NCBI GenBank assembly: GCA_036346395.1
Contig: CM070598.1
Span: 3,021,517-3,085,516 of the forward strand
Direction of reading: 5' to 3'
Length of the DNA: 64,000 nt
Source: Hsuehochloa calcarea
Lineage: Eukaryota > Streptophyta > Magnoliopsida > Poales > Poaceae
Every line of letters begins with the position of its first letter. Within the stretch, counting starts at the first letter, position 1. A program made the position numbers and the translations under genes. The notes below the pieces were generated by a model that had not been told where the DNA came from, ran no database searches, and saw nothing but the letters and a program-made list of their open reading frames with translations. Of the stretch, positions 10,615 to 20,998 are shown piece by piece.

Positions 10615-13600
10615 ATGGCGGGCGCCGGCTGGCCGCTCTCCTCTGTCGCCGACCTCCTCCCGGCTTCCCTCTCCCTGACCCTCCTCCTCGCCTCCCTCGT
10701 ACTACCCAAACCCTACACCTCCGCCCCCTCCTCCTCCTCCTTGCGCCGCTCACGCCGTCTCTTCTCCCTCCTATGCGCAGGTGGCCGTCCTGGTACTGAG
10801 CGTCGCCGCCGTCTTCTTCGATCACATCCGCAAGATCGGATGCACGCACTCGTAAGGAGCTTCTGTATTCCCCGTCTTATCCTTTTGTTTTTGCTGTTGC
10901 GATCTGCCCGCGTTGTTGACTGGTGTGTCGTTCTGGATCTCGGCCGCAGGCTGGAGAGGACCGCCGTCTCGGCCTCCTTCTTCGAGGACCCCAACTCGCT
11001 CAACAAGGTACTAATTGCTCCCCTTGGGTTACTCGGGCTGTGACATGGTGTGCACGCTAGGTGTATGTTCATTTGCTTGTGTCACCTGTGCTAGGTTCCC
11101 TGCCCGTCGATTTATGACCCTGCTGAGAAGTACATTTCGTTGATCATCCCCGCTTATAATGAGGAGCATCGGCTTCCCGAGGCTCTTACAGAAACACTCA
11201 AGTGAGGCTCTGATATGAGCTTTTCCTTTTCTTTTTTTTTGAAAGAGGCCTGTTCTTGTTGCTATGCTAAGTTTTTTTTAATCTTTCAACGGCACTGCTT
11301 AATCTACAAGTTGTTGTCTGGTGATTGTTTGGTTTGTTATGATAATCACCGTGTTGTTTTCTTTCTCCAATAGCTACCTGAAACAACGTTCAGCTGCAGA
11401 AAAGTCCTTTTCATATGAGGTATGTGGAAATTGAGCATGCTAACGATCTTATTTGTTTCATACGACTAAAACAACAACATGCCTAAAACATTATGGTACT
11501 TTTACGAGTCAAACTAGCTAAGGAATGATGAGGAGTTATGTATTTCTGTATCATGAGATATGTTAAGTAAGCTTGTTAAATATTTCGCTGCATTGGCTAT
11601 AGTATGCCATTTGCCAACCAACATTTTTACATATGCACTAAGAGATGCTCAATATGTGGTTTTATTGGTTTTGCGCATACATGGCATGTTTCCCTGCTAA
11701 ATTTTCGGTACTTGTCTTGTCCCCGTTTAACTTTTTTATTTTTCTGTAATGGAGTCTGACCTGATTTTAAGTATAGTGATATGATCTGGAACTTGCATAG
11801 TTTAGATTTATAGTTTGAGACATATTCTGTTAGTGTAAAGGAAAACTAAAGCCCTGGATCTGGTACTGCGTAGTTGATTTTACCTCACTGTTATTGTTTA
11901 TATAGGCCTTTTAGCAAGAAGGGACAAAGTTACAATATTTTCCTGGGAGCTAGTTCATGTTAGTTTCTGAATTGCAATCACCGGTCCTATATCCATTTTC
12001 AATCTTAGAGATATCAATATCTTGTTTGAAGTGATCACTGATCTTGGTAACTGTGTACTCCCTCCGTTCAGGCGGTCACAAATACATGTCGTTTTAGGAT
12101 GCATGTAATCAAGCTTTCAAATTTTTGGCTATCAATATCTTTTTAAATATTTAGATTGGATATATGGGAATCATATGTATAGATTTGTCTCGAAAAGTAT
12201 TTTGATAATATTGTAATTTTATTGGGTGTTATAACTTATAACTATATAACATAGAAATTAGTTGTCAAAGTTGCGTTTTGAGAACCGTGTCAATGTCCAA
12301 AACGACATGTATTTGTGACTGGAGGGAATAAATTGTAACATGTACAAACTAATTCCTGCTAATTATGTAGGTTATGCATGACACAAAACCTAATAGCTTG
12401 AGTAAGTGCCAAACACTGTTGATCTAATTAACTAAAACTGGTTTGTCAGCTCCTATCCATTAGCCATAGCGGTCGAGCCATGTACAAAAGTAGTGGGGTT
12501 AATTCACTTAATTGTGACTGCTGAACTCTGTACATGGGTGGTCAACTGAGACCTTAATAGAAGCTGAACTGCCTTTGCAATGTTGCGCAGCTCAGTCATC
12601 CCTATGAATTACACCATGCTCTTTGAAAACTTGTTATAATGTTATCTATATTCTTATTAGCATTTGCATTGTTTTGTTTTACCCAGCCAGATGTTTAGCA
12701 TGTTATTACAGAACCTTTTATTCTCAAATCCTGTATTTATTTAGCTACATTTGGAGATTTGATGTGTTATTTACTCGATTCTTTTAAGGTCTTGATTGTT
12801 GACGATGGAAGTTCTGACCATACCTCTAAAGTTGCCTTCGAGTTTGTAAAGAGACACAAGATTGACAATGTTAGAGTTCTTCTACTTGGAAGAAATCATG
12901 GGAAAGGTGAAGCGGTCAGAAAAGTGAGTGCTTTTGAACTCCCCTCTCTCTCTCTCACACGCTCACACACGCGCTAGTTGTTGTATGAAATCAACACTAA
13001 TTGGTGCTTTCCAATTTTTTGTGTAAGCATTGTCTAGGGGATGCTCCATTCACGTGGTGAACTATTACTCATGCTTGATGCTGATGGGGCAACTATGGTC
13101 ACTGATTTGGAAAAGCTTGAAGCTAAGGTCTGTCATAAGCTTATCAAATAGCATGTTGTAAAAAGTCATATTGGGCTGGTTTTGATTAATATGAGTAAAA
13201 ATAACATATGAGAATTTGCATTTTTGCTGTTAGGTTCGTGATTTGGCTAAAAAAGTCGAGTCCAGTCCAGCAGCATCTGCTAGTTCTTCTCAGAAACTAT
13301 CTGATGTTGAAATTGCTGTTTTCGGTTCCCGTGCTCATCTGGAGAAGCAGGCTCTTGCCACGGTAAATCTCCTTAAACTCTGTTACCCTCAATCGTGTGG
13401 TTTTGTTTCCTAGTCCATTTATGTTTTCACTTTGTGTTGTATTATGCTTTCTAACTGCAGAGGAAATGGTACCGAAACTTTCTTATGAAAGGTTTCCACT
13501 TGGTAGTTTTGTTGACTGCTGGTCCTGGGATCAGAGATACACAGGTACGCTCTTGCAACAATAAGATGTGCCTGTTGATCCAATATGCTATTCAATAAAA

Positions 13601-14011
13601 TTCCGTTTGCTTAATCAATACAAATTCCAGTGTGGCTTCAAGATGTTCACTCGAGCTGCTGCAAGGAAACTCTTTACAAATATCAGATTGAAGAGGTATT
13701 TTCTTAATAAAAATCCTGTGATGCTTCTATATATGAAATGTTCAAATCATCTTCCCAGTTGCCAAGCAGGATGCTGAACGGCATGGGTGATTTATTTATT
13801 TTTGTTCGTATTTTGCCTGGGCAGATGGTGTTTCGATGTTGAGCTTGTATATTTATGCAAGCATCTCAGTATCCCGATGGTGGAAGTATCTGTTAATTGG
13901 ACCGAAATACCTGGATCCAAAGTGCGCATGACAAGCATCCTACACATGGTATTTGAGCTCCTGCTGATCAAAGTAGGTTATGGACTGGGCATATGGAAAA
14001 TTTACTCGTAG
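10615..14011 (+). CDS. ALG5: Dolichyl-phosphate beta-glucosyltransferase (ALG5-like), 11 exons
   Basis: This enzyme moves glucose from UDP-glucose to dolichyl phosphate at the ER membrane, making the donor used to glucosylate the N-glycan precursor. Exons, all with GT/AG borders and joining in frame, are 10615-10698, 10781-10851, 10950-11007, 11095-11201, 11374-11419, 12789-12923, 13038-13127, 13234-13362, 13461-13544, 13631-13695 and 13825-14011. The product is 351 aa. Residues ~18-42 form a membrane anchor (SLSLTLLLASL then AVLVLSVAAVFF). The GT2 catalytic domain follows: SLIIPAYNEEHRLP, VLIVDDGSSDHT (nucleotide-binding Asp), NHGKGEAVRKG, MLDADGA (DXD-like), GSRAHL, GPGIRDTQCGFKMF and RWCFDVEL. 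The length matches plant and yeast ALG5. The start is the only Met before the anchor. Intron 5 (1.4 kb) carries a Stowaway MITE. No damage is visible, so it should be functional. Confidence 0.95.
12058..12328. mobile_element. Stowaway-type MITE in ALG5 intron 5
   Basis: It begins CTCCCTCCGTTC, the classic Stowaway terminus, and ends with the imperfect complement GGAGGGA. It is flanked by the dinucleotide TA on both sides, as expected for Tc1/mariner-type insertion. The terminal repeats extend inward as matching arms (TCACAAATACATGTCGTTTT against AAACGACATGTATTTGTGA), so the element can fold into a long hairpin. Size is 271 bp. Confidence 0.85.
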
Positions 14012-14289
14012 ACCCTGTGTTGACAAGTCGCTACAGCTTAGTTCATCACTGGACACCATAGTCAGTTCATTACTGGGCATTTCAAGGAACATTGTAAAAT
14101 TTTCCAAGATTTTCACCTGGAGAGAATCCATTCCTCTTGTATCCTAGTGTTTCATCATCGAGAGGTTGACAGATATAGGCCACATGTATTGTTGGTGCTG
14201 ATAAATTCTCTAATCTTTTTTTATATGTTGTTACACAAGAATCCAAAATATGACTTGCCTTGTTTTATCAGGGGAGAAAGGGGTGTGGT
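14012..14289 (+). other. ALG5 3' UTR and downstream sequence
   Basis: Non-coding sequence after the ALG5 stop. No gene is visible. An exact polyadenylation signal cannot be fixed by eye. Confidence 0.4.
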
Positions 14290-14885
14290 TTTTGCACATG
14301 TACATGGTACGTTATGCGCTAACTACTCCTTTGAAGTGCTTCAATATTCGTGCTACGTTTTTTTCAAAACCCCTGGCCCTTTCTCTCTTTCCCCCTTCCC
14401 TTCTCGCCGCCAGCTGTGCAGTCCTCGCCTCGCGTCTTGCCGCCCCCAACAACGCTTCTCTCCTTCCTCTCTCCCCGTCGGCGGCTCTGTACCGTCCTTG
14501 TGCCTTGCCGTCGCCCTTGTACCACGCCGGCCTGGTCTGAGACACTCTGTTGCTGTCGTCGGAAACCTCGCCAGACCCTGTGCTGTCGCTGCAAACTTCG
14601 GAGTTTGGCGGTTTTTCCGATAGTGGTGGTGATGGGGCTCAGGGTTTTCGGTGGTGGTGGTGGTTTGCCGGCGATATTTCCGGGGCAATGAGGTTTTCAA
14701 TGTGGCGAGTTTTCAACTGAGCCGTCGGCGGGAGGGAAGAGGGGAAAGGAGAGAAAGGGAGTGATGTTTTTGCAAAATGGACGGGGCATGAATCTCGATG
14801 AAGTATAAGTGGTGTAGATAGTGATTAAGTTTAAGTGGTGTAGATAGTGCGTATGGTCCCATATACATTTGAGATTGCTTTATTG
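14290..14885. mobile_element. Possible foldback/MULE-like element with long imperfect inverted ends
   Basis: The left end (ATGTACATGG...TATGCGCTAACTAC...) and the complement of the right end (ATGTATATGG...TACGCACTATCTAC...) match imperfectly over ~60 bp. Inside these, a pyrimidine-rich arm (CCCTTTCTCTCTTTCCCC) faces a purine-rich arm (GGGGAAAGGAGAGAAAGGG). The core is GC-rich without a supported gene. The target duplication is unclear. Confidence 0.4.
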
Positions 14886-15117
14886 TTGGAGAAAGACACT
14901 CACTTCTGATTAGCTTTGACAAAAGTGCACAATAGAATATTTATATACGATTGCATAATGCTGGTTTAGTTTTCCTTATTACAATGCAGAGGTCATAACA
15001 TTACGAATTGCCACATTGCGCTTCCAGTGTGCAAATTACGCCCAGTTTCGTTGTTCAAAAGAACAAAACTAAACCAATCCTCGGCTAGCCCGCCATGCGT
15101 TCGACGACTTCGACCAA
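14886..15117. other. Upstream region of the PPR gene
   Basis: Short AT-rich interval that should hold the promoter and 5' UTR of the PPR gene. No firm TATA box is identified. Confidence 0.3.
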
Positions 15118-16947
15118 ATGCCGCCTCGACCTCAGTCGCCACCGCGCCGCCGCTCTTTGTCCACCGCGCCCGCGCCGCACCATCCGCCGTCAGCGTCGCG
15201 CGAGGCCGAGCAGCATTGCCTACGCCTCCTGGCGCGCTCCTCGACGCCCGCGTCCCTCCTCCAGTCCCTCGCCTTCCTCCTCAAGTCTGGCCTCCACTCC
15301 AACCCGCTCGTCCTCACCAAGCTCTTCGCTGCCTCCGCCGCCCCCGCGCTCCTCGAGCCCCTCGTCACCGCCCTCCTCCACCCCTCCCTCCCGCTCGATG
15401 CATTCCTCGTCAACACCCTCATCCGCTCCCACGCCACCTCCCCGCTCCCTTCCGCCCGCCTCCGCGCCGCGGCCTTCTTCCCGCTCATGCTCCGCAGCGC
15501 CGTCGCGCCCAACAAGTTCACATTCCCCTTCCTCCTCAAGGCATGCGCCGCTCTCCCGGGATCTCCGGCTGTCGGCCTCCAGGCCCACGCCGCCGCTCTC
15601 AAGTTCGGGTTCGCCACCGACCACTACGTCTCCAATACTCTCATACACATGTACTCGTGCTTTGGCGGCGGGTTCCTTGGTGACGCGCGGAACGTGTTCG
15701 ACAGAATGCCCAAGGAAAGTGCGGTTACTTGGAGCGCGATGATCGGAGGGTATGTGCGTGCGGGGCTGTCGAGTGATGCTGTCGGGCTGTTCAGGGAGAT
15801 GCAGGCCAGCGGTGTGCGGCCGGACGAGGTGACGGTGATTGGGGTCCTGGCGGCCGCCGCTGATTTGGGCGCACTCGAGCTCGCGCGGTGGGTTGGGCGG
15901 TTTGTGGAGAGGGAGGGAATTGGGAAGTCTGTGACACTGTGCAATGCGCTGATTGACGCGCTCGCCAAGTGTGGGGATGTGGATGCGGCAGTGGCGGTGT
16001 TCGAGGGGATGGAGGAGCGGAGCGTTGTGTCATGGACGTCGGTGATTGATGCGCTTGCAATGGAGGGTCGTGGGAAGGACGCTGTGGGGGTGTTTGAGGA
16101 GATGAAGGCTGCCGGCGTGCCCCCTGATGATGTTGCCTTCATCGGGGTGCTCACTGCGTGTAGCCATGCCAGAATGGTTGATGAAGGTTGTGGCTACTTC
16201 CATTCAATGAAGATGGAGTATGGCATTGAGCCTAAGATCGAGCATTATGGTTGCATGGTTGACATGTATGGTCGTGCTGGAATGGTCGAGCGAGCAATGG
16301 AGTTTGTTCGAACAATGCCGATGGAACCAAACCCAATAATATGGCGGGCGCTTGTTGCTGCTTGTCGTGCTCATGGCCGGCTTGAGCTCGGTGAAAGCAT
16401 CACCAGGAACCTTCTTAGCGAGTACCCTGCTCATGAGGCCAACTATGTCATGCTCTCCAATGTCTACGCATTGACACAGAGATGGAAGGAAAAATCAGAG
16501 GTTAGGAGAGAAATGAGCAAGAGAGGAATCAAGAAGGTGCCAGGCTGCAGCCTTGTTGAGCTTGATGGAGAGATCCATGAGTTCATAGCAGGAGATGAGT
16601 CACACCCGCAGTTCAAGGAGATATACAGAATGGTCGAGGAGATGGCGAGAGAGCTAAGGCGCATTGGGCACATTGCAGCTACATCGGAGGTCCTGCTTGA
16701 TCTTGATGAGGAGGACAAGGAAGGCGCGCTTCAGTGGCACAGTGAGAAGTTGGCAATTGCATTTGTGCTTCTGAGGACGACTCCTGGAACAGAGGTCCGG
16801 GTGGTAAAAAACCTACGTGTATGCTCGGATTGTCATGCGGCAATAAAGTGCATTTCACAGGTTTATAACCGGGAGATCATAGTGCGTGATCGGAGCCGTT
16901 TCCATCGCTTCAAGGATGGTTCCTGCTCGTGCAAGGATTTCTGGTGA
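15118..16947 (+). CDS. Pentatricopeptide repeat protein, PLS class with E and DYW domains
   Basis: Intronless, 609 aa. After a Pro/Ser/Arg-rich N-terminus typical of an organelle transit peptide, PLS-type PPR motifs run from about residue 45 to 420 (for example VTWSAMIGGYVRAGLSSDAV, VTLCNALIDALAKCGDVDAA, VVSWTSVIDALAMEGRGKDA, IEHYGCMVDMYGRAGMVERA). The E/E+ region begins at PIIWRALVAACRAHG, and the C-terminal ~95 residues form the DYW deaminase-like domain. The zinc and active-site signature is complete: HSEKLAIAF (HxE), CSDCHAA (CxxC), HRFKDGSCSC, and a final DFW in place of DYW. Such proteins specify C-to-U editing sites in plastid or mitochondrial RNA; the target cannot be read from sequence. 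GC content falls steeply from 5' to 3', as in many grass genes. Earlier in-frame starts are not evident. Confidence 0.93.
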   Translation: MPPRPQSPPRRRSLSTAPAPHHPPSASREAEQHCLRLLARSSTPASLLQSLAFLLKSGLHSNPLVLTKLFAASAAPALLEPLVTALLHPSLPLDAFLVNTLIRSHATSPLPSARLRAAAFFPLMLRSAVAPNKFTFPFLLKACAALPGSPAVGLQAHAAALKFGFATDHYVSNTLIHMYSCFGGGFLGDARNVFDRMPKESAVTWSAMIGGYVRAGLSSDAVGLFREMQASGVRPDEVTVIGVLAAAADLGALELARWVGRFVEREGIGKSVTLCNALIDALAKCGDVDAAVAVFEGMEERSVVSWTSVIDALAMEGRGKDAVGVFEEMKAAGVPPDDVAFIGVLTACSHARMVDEGCGYFHSMKMEYGIEPKIEHYGCMVDMYGRAGMVERAMEFVRTMPMEPNPIIWRALVAACRAHGRLELGESITRNLLSEYPAHEANYVMLSNVYALTQRWKEKSEVRREMSKRGIKKVPGCSLVELDGEIHEFIAGDESHPQFKEIYRMVEEMARELRRIGHIAATSEVLLDLDEEDKEGALQWHSEKLAIAFVLLRTTPGTEVRVVKNLRVCSDCHAAIKCISQVYNREIIVRDRSRFHRFKDGSCSCKDFW

Positions 16948-16959
16948 TGGAATTGCGTT

Positions 16960-17313
16960 TCACCAGGCTATCATGTTACCCAACAGCGCGATCCTGCTGA
17001 AAGAGAGGGTACCAGATGTGCTGCCTAGCTGCTGGCTCGCGTCCCTAGCAGCTAAATCTGTGGTGCGCCGTTTGAAGCTGGCAAGAACCTCATCACCTTG
17101 CGATGCACCTTCCTTCAGCTTCTCTTGCTACTGGAGAAGCCAAGTGCTTTAGAAGCAATGTTTCTGTGAAACCTCGATCGTGCTGTGGATCTTGATGAGC
17201 AACATCTCCAGTCTTTGTAGTTTCTCGTCGAACTTTTTCATCACCTTGGACATCACCTTTCTTGTGAGCTGTTCTATCACTGAAGTAGTAACAGAACTAT
17301 GTTGATGTGCCAT
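16960..17313 (-). pseudogene. Decayed paralogue of the Rx_N-like gene at 18619-19707
   Basis: Read from an ATG at 17313, the frame gives ...SVIEQLTRKVMSKVMKKF, then DEKLQRLEMLLIKIHSTIEV, then QEKLKEGASQGDEVLASFKR, and ends ...GTLSFSRIALL before a TGA at 16962-16960. This aligns throughout with the N-terminal ~130 residues of the neighbouring gene (DEKLQRLERLLLMIRSTVEV, QEKLREAVSHGDEVLLSF, TAALSFTRNAL). Two in-frame stops interrupt it: TAA after QKHCF, and TAG where the intact gene has the Trp of LLQWQEK. The second half of the gene is absent. Its 3' end lies 12 bp beyond the PPR stop, tail to tail, so the PPR 3' UTR must run antisense through it. Confidence 0.8.
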
Positions 17314-18618
17314 AGCTCAAAGGAGTCATACGAAGTTTTTCACGTTCAGAGCTGCTTATATTGGAGATCTACTCGGCTTTGAAAAGGTCTGAAGGTAATT
17401 GAGTTGGAATGGAACCTGAACATAAAGGACAATGAGATGGACGAAGAGAAAGTGATGTGTGACAGTGCGCGAGATCAAAGGATTCAGGAATTATGCTACT
17501 AAATGGGACAGGCTAGCCGGCACGGCGTATTATTATTTGTTTGTATTGTCTATTGGCCTGCGTGAAAGGAAATTACAACTTAGAAGTAGACGTGCGTTGC
17601 CTTACTGAAGCTACATGAGTACATCTAGTTCTTCGATGAGCTGTAGACTGTAGTCATTAGTAGGGTTGTCAACATTATCAGAACAAACAAAACCATACCG
17701 GTCAACTCGTATTTGTATTTGGTACTGCATACAAAATTTTGGTCTTCTCAGGGTTCGGTTTGTTGGTGGGGGTGGGGGGACAGGCTGAAAAACTGTCTGC
17801 CCGGCCCAGTCCAGTTCAGCCCAGCCCGGCCCAGTCCAGTTCAGCCCAGCCCGGCCCAGGTACTCCCATGCCCACACTCTTAACCCTACGTGGTTACCTC
17901 CTCAACTAAGCTTCAATTTGCATCAGCGGCACTTCTGCCTGTCGCTTGGTTGCCTCTTTGCTCTCCTCCTCATTCTCGGAGCCGCGGAGGAGTGCCGTCG
18001 TGCTCCAGAGCGTGGGCGTGCACTCACTAGCACGACTGTGCCGCGCTCGAGAGCATGAGCACGCCATGACGCGCGCGCACATGCGAGCCCTGGGATTTAC
18101 CCAGCCTGGGCTGCTGTGGCGCATGACATGGGCACCACGACGGCACAACCGTAGCGGCCACGCCATGAGACGCTGTCACCTTGAGCACCCGACCAAGGTG
18201 AGGAGAAGCCACGAGTCAGAGTCGAGAGGGGGCTGATCGGGAGTCGTAGGGACCGAAGCGGGGACACGGCGTTGCGGAACTCGCCAGCGGCAAGGGTGCC
18301 AGCGGGCCACGATGAGGGGACGCGCAAGCAGCAGCGAACTCGGGGTGGGGGTTTAGAGAAGAGAAGTAGGGGCGAGCGTAGGAGGGGGATGGAGTTCGTC
18401 GGCGGTGGGATTGGCCACCGGCGACGGCAGACCGAGCGGCGGTGGGTGAGTGGCTCGGGGAGAAGTAACCTTTGAGCGAGAAAACTGAGAGAAACACACG
18501 ATTGTGGGTCAAATTGTAGTGCCACATACATACATGCCCACTTCGTTGGAACAAAGACAGGCTCGGTGACAAGAAAATTGCCACATCGTTGCTTATTGCT
18601 GATACCGTTTGGCTTCTC
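17314..18618. other. Intergenic region with no supported gene
   Basis: It contains a 25-bp tandem repeat at 17800-17859 and a GC-rich stretch at 17950-18470 whose overlapping open frames on both strands show no domain. The part next to 18619 should be the 3' UTR of the Rx_N-like gene. Confidence 0.5.
17800..17859. repeat. 25-bp tandem repeat, about 2.4 copies
   Basis: The unit CCCGGCCCAGTCCAGTTCAG + CCCAG occurs at 17800-17824 and 17825-17849, with a partial third copy to 17859. The copies are identical, suggesting recent slippage. Confidence 0.8.
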
Positions 18619-19707
18619 TCACGTAGGGCGCTTGTTCGGCGGACAGAAGCGAGCCAACCAGTCGAAGTATCGCGCGTCCCCAGCTAAGCCCTCCATGGTA
18701 AGCACAAAGCTACGGAGTTGGTCTGTCTCAAAGTCGCATTCCACGGTCTCCACGCGGGCCATGGCTCTGACGGCGTCGAGGACGTTGCTGCCCTGTTGCC
18801 TAGCATCCCGGAGGACGTCAGCCCAGTTCGGTAGCCATTCCAGCTCTTTGATGTCTCGTCCTTCCACGACCTCGACGGACATGCTGATACCAAGCAGGGC
18901 TTCTTGGAGCCGCATCACTAGTCCCTGGAGCTCCCCGTAATCTGCTGTCTCGGGCGGGGAAACGCAATCCATCCGGACGGAAATCGAATCCACGGCCAGC
19001 TTACATGCCGATATCGGGTGGAGCGATGGTCTACGCTTTAGCTTCGGCGACGCCTTCTGCAGAGCCTCCACTGCACCGCTCAGCTTCCTCGCGTCCGGCT
19101 CCACGGCAACCTTAGATAACATCATTGCCCCTCTACTTTCGTCCGTTCGTCTACGCTTTAGCTTCGTCGAGTCCTCCAGGTGGAGCAGCCCTATGAACTC
19201 GCCGATGTTCTCCGACGCCTTCTCCAGCGCCTCCACTGCGCCGCCCAGCTTCCTCGTGTCCTCGTCGCTCGCGAACAGCGCCGTGGCAGCGCTGCGGATG
19301 CGCCGCGCCATGCTCGACAGGGCGTTCCTTGTGAAGGACAGAGCAGCAGTACTAGTACCAGGTGTAGTAGTACTGCTGCCGCCTGCTGCTTGCTGGTCGT
19401 TGCCGTTCTGATGAGCCGCGGCGGCTTCGTCCGTTGCCCGCTGCTGGAAGCTGAGAAGCACCTCGTCGCCGTGGGAGACAGCCTCCCTGAGCTTCTCCTG
19501 CCACTGCAGCAGCGTGGCGCTCTCGATGTCGTGCTTCTCGGACACCTCGACCGTGCTGCGGATCATGAGGAGGAGCCGCTCCAGCCGCTGCAGCTTCTCG
19601 TCGGCGGCCGCCTGCCGGTAGAAGTTGTCGATGAGCTTGGACACCGCCCTGTCCGCAACCACGGCGGTCACGGCGGAGGCGATACAGCCAACCGCTTCTT
19701 CTGTCAT
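18619..19707 (-). CDS. Coiled-coil (Rx N-terminal-like) protein without NB-ARC or LRR
   Basis: 362 aa from MTEEAVG. I prefer this start over the in-frame ATG 78 bp upstream (19785) because the conserved CC/Rx_N fold begins here: AVGCIASAVTAVVADRAVSK, LIDNFYRQ, DEKLQRLERLLLMIRSTVEV. The protein ends after a second helical segment, with no P-loop, GLPL, MHD or LRR. Residues ~42-90 and ~249-305 look like copies of one another (ERLLLMIRSTVEVSEKHDIE...GDEVL against MRLQEALLGISMSVEVVEGR DIKELEWL...GSNVLDAV). A shorter block (RKLGGAVEALEKAS / RKLSGAVEALQKAS, each followed by KLKRR) is also duplicated. The domain is normally the signalling and dimerisation part of CC-NLR immune receptors. Short CC-only relatives exist in grass genomes; whether this one acts in immunity is unknown. 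A decayed paralogue lies at 16960-17313. Confidence 0.75.
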   Translation of the reverse strand: MTEEAVGCIASAVTAVVADRAVSKLIDNFYRQAAADEKLQRLERLLLMIRSTVEVSEKHDIESATLLQWQEKLREAVSHGDEVLLSFQQRATDEAAAAHQNGNDQQAAGGSSTTTPGTSTAALSFTRNALSSMARRIRSAATALFASDEDTRKLGGAVEALEKASENIGEFIGLLHLEDSTKLKRRRTDESRGAMMLSKVAVEPDARKLSGAVEALQKASPKLKRRPSLHPISACKLAVDSISVRMDCVSPPETADYGELQGLVMRLQEALLGISMSVEVVEGRDIKELEWLPNWADVLRDARQQGSNVLDAVRAMARVETVECDFETDQLRSFVLTMEGLAGDARYFDWLARFCPPNKRPT

Positions 19708-20399
19708 GGCTAGCTCAAACAAGGTACGTGTGAATGACCAGAGGATAATCTCAATGTGCATATAATGATTGCTTCGAGTGGCCATCTTGCGTGAAGGATT
19801 TAATTAGGGAATTGGCGAGATAAGCTAGGTGCGCGCGCGCATAGTTGGTGTCACGCTAAGATCGACCAGCATTAGATAACAAAAAGAGGGGGGAAAAGAG
19901 GAAAGAAGACCGGCCGTGCATTGTTTGTGTACGTACGTAGCCACACCACACGGCGCACACGCACGCTCGCTCAAGCGCACGACAACGCGAAATTAGTTAA
20001 TTAGCTCCATCCCAATAGAGTTCGGTTGGGGGAGATATCAAGTGCATCATCTTGAAACACACGATGTAAATTGTCATTAAAAATTCTAAAAAATTTAACA
20101 ACATTGACACAAAATCAATAAATCATGCCATAAAATTTCAAATCTAATTTCAATCTACGCATAGAGAAACTAAAAAGACAAATTACGCTGAAAATGAAAT
20201 TCAAATATAAAAGAAAAGGATACATCTACTATTCACTGTTATTTGTCCTTTTGTTTCCCCCTAATATACGCCGCGTTTTCAGTTGAATTTTTATAGGATG
20301 TTTGATTGCATTATAACTTATTTGACTATTTTTTCAAAATTTATAATAATTATTTATATCATATTTTTGAAGAGATACATAAGGATACACCGAAAGTTA
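19708..20399. other. Upstream region of the Rx_N-like gene; AT-rich, no gene seen
   Basis: Bases 19790-20030 should include the promoter and carry GCGCGCGC and ACGTACGTA runs. The rest is AT-rich and resembles worn retrotransposon sequence (for example the stretch with TACTATTCACTGTTATTTG at ~20227), but I cannot assign it to a family. Confidence 0.4.
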
Positions 20400-20573
20400 G
20401 ATGCATGCACTCGAGTTTAGTGAACTCTGCTTGGAAGGTGGTTCGTTTTGGGGTTGGTTGAGAACCCTGTAATAGATTCTGTATTGTGTTTTTTTTTCTT
20501 CATTTAGTACGGTTACTGTAATACTATGGTTTCGTTAATGAAAATCGGAAAACCTTTTACTCTTAAAAAAAAA
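20400..20573 (+). mobile_element. 3' end of a LINE-type retrotransposon, 5'-truncated
   Basis: The stretch ends in an A-tract (20564-20573). It carries the typical grass LINE tail wording: ...CTGTAATACTATGGTTTC, GTTAATGAAAATCGG, then AACCTTTTACTCTT before the A-tract. No coding part remains. The left boundary is approximate, and I could not identify a target duplication. Confidence 0.5.
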
Positions 20574-20689
20574 TAGTTCTCCGGGGAGAGCTTCAGCAAG
20601 CAGTGGAAAAAATGGCACATCCCAGGCCAAACAGTCAACTCTTGAAGTTCATCTGCTTCGTCGAGCAGGTAACACTATAGTGTTGCAAT

Positions 20690-20935
20690 AGTGTATTAGT
20701 AAGTTTTACCATATTTTAAGAAGTTTTGTGATAATTTTAGAAGTTTAAGGTTTCAGCGAGTTTCGCACGTTTCTAGAAGTTTCTTCAGATTTTGGAACAC
20801 AAGTTTTGACAAGTTTCAGTCGAAGAGTTTCGAGAAGTTTTACAAGTTTCAAAACAAAAGTTTCAATAGGTTTCAATGAGTTTCGATCAAAGTTTCAAGA
20901 AAGTTTCAACGGATTTCGGCCAACTCACGTAGTTA
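20690..20935. repeat. Degenerate AAGTTTC-type short repeat array
   Basis: Words such as AGAAGTTT, CAAGTTTC, GAGTTTCG and AAAGTTTCAA recur about every 10-14 bp for ~240 bp. It has no coding meaning. The period is irregular, so it looks like an old simple-sequence array inside the split element. Confidence 0.55.
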
Positions 20936-20998
20936 CGACAGCACTGCTGCACCGCCACGGAGCCGCCCGACACCATCCGCTGCCAATGCACCCTCTTC

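Noticed and set aside
15132..15648. Long open frames opposite and beside the PPR gene
   Set aside because: They are Arg/Ser/Glu-rich shadows caused by the GC-rich codons of the PPR 5' end and carry no domain.
19708..19785. Upstream in-frame ATG extending the Rx_N-like protein by 26 residues
   Set aside because: The extension (hydrophobic, not part of the Rx_N fold) is probably 5' UTR; the fold begins at MTEEAVG. It cannot be excluded without transcript data.
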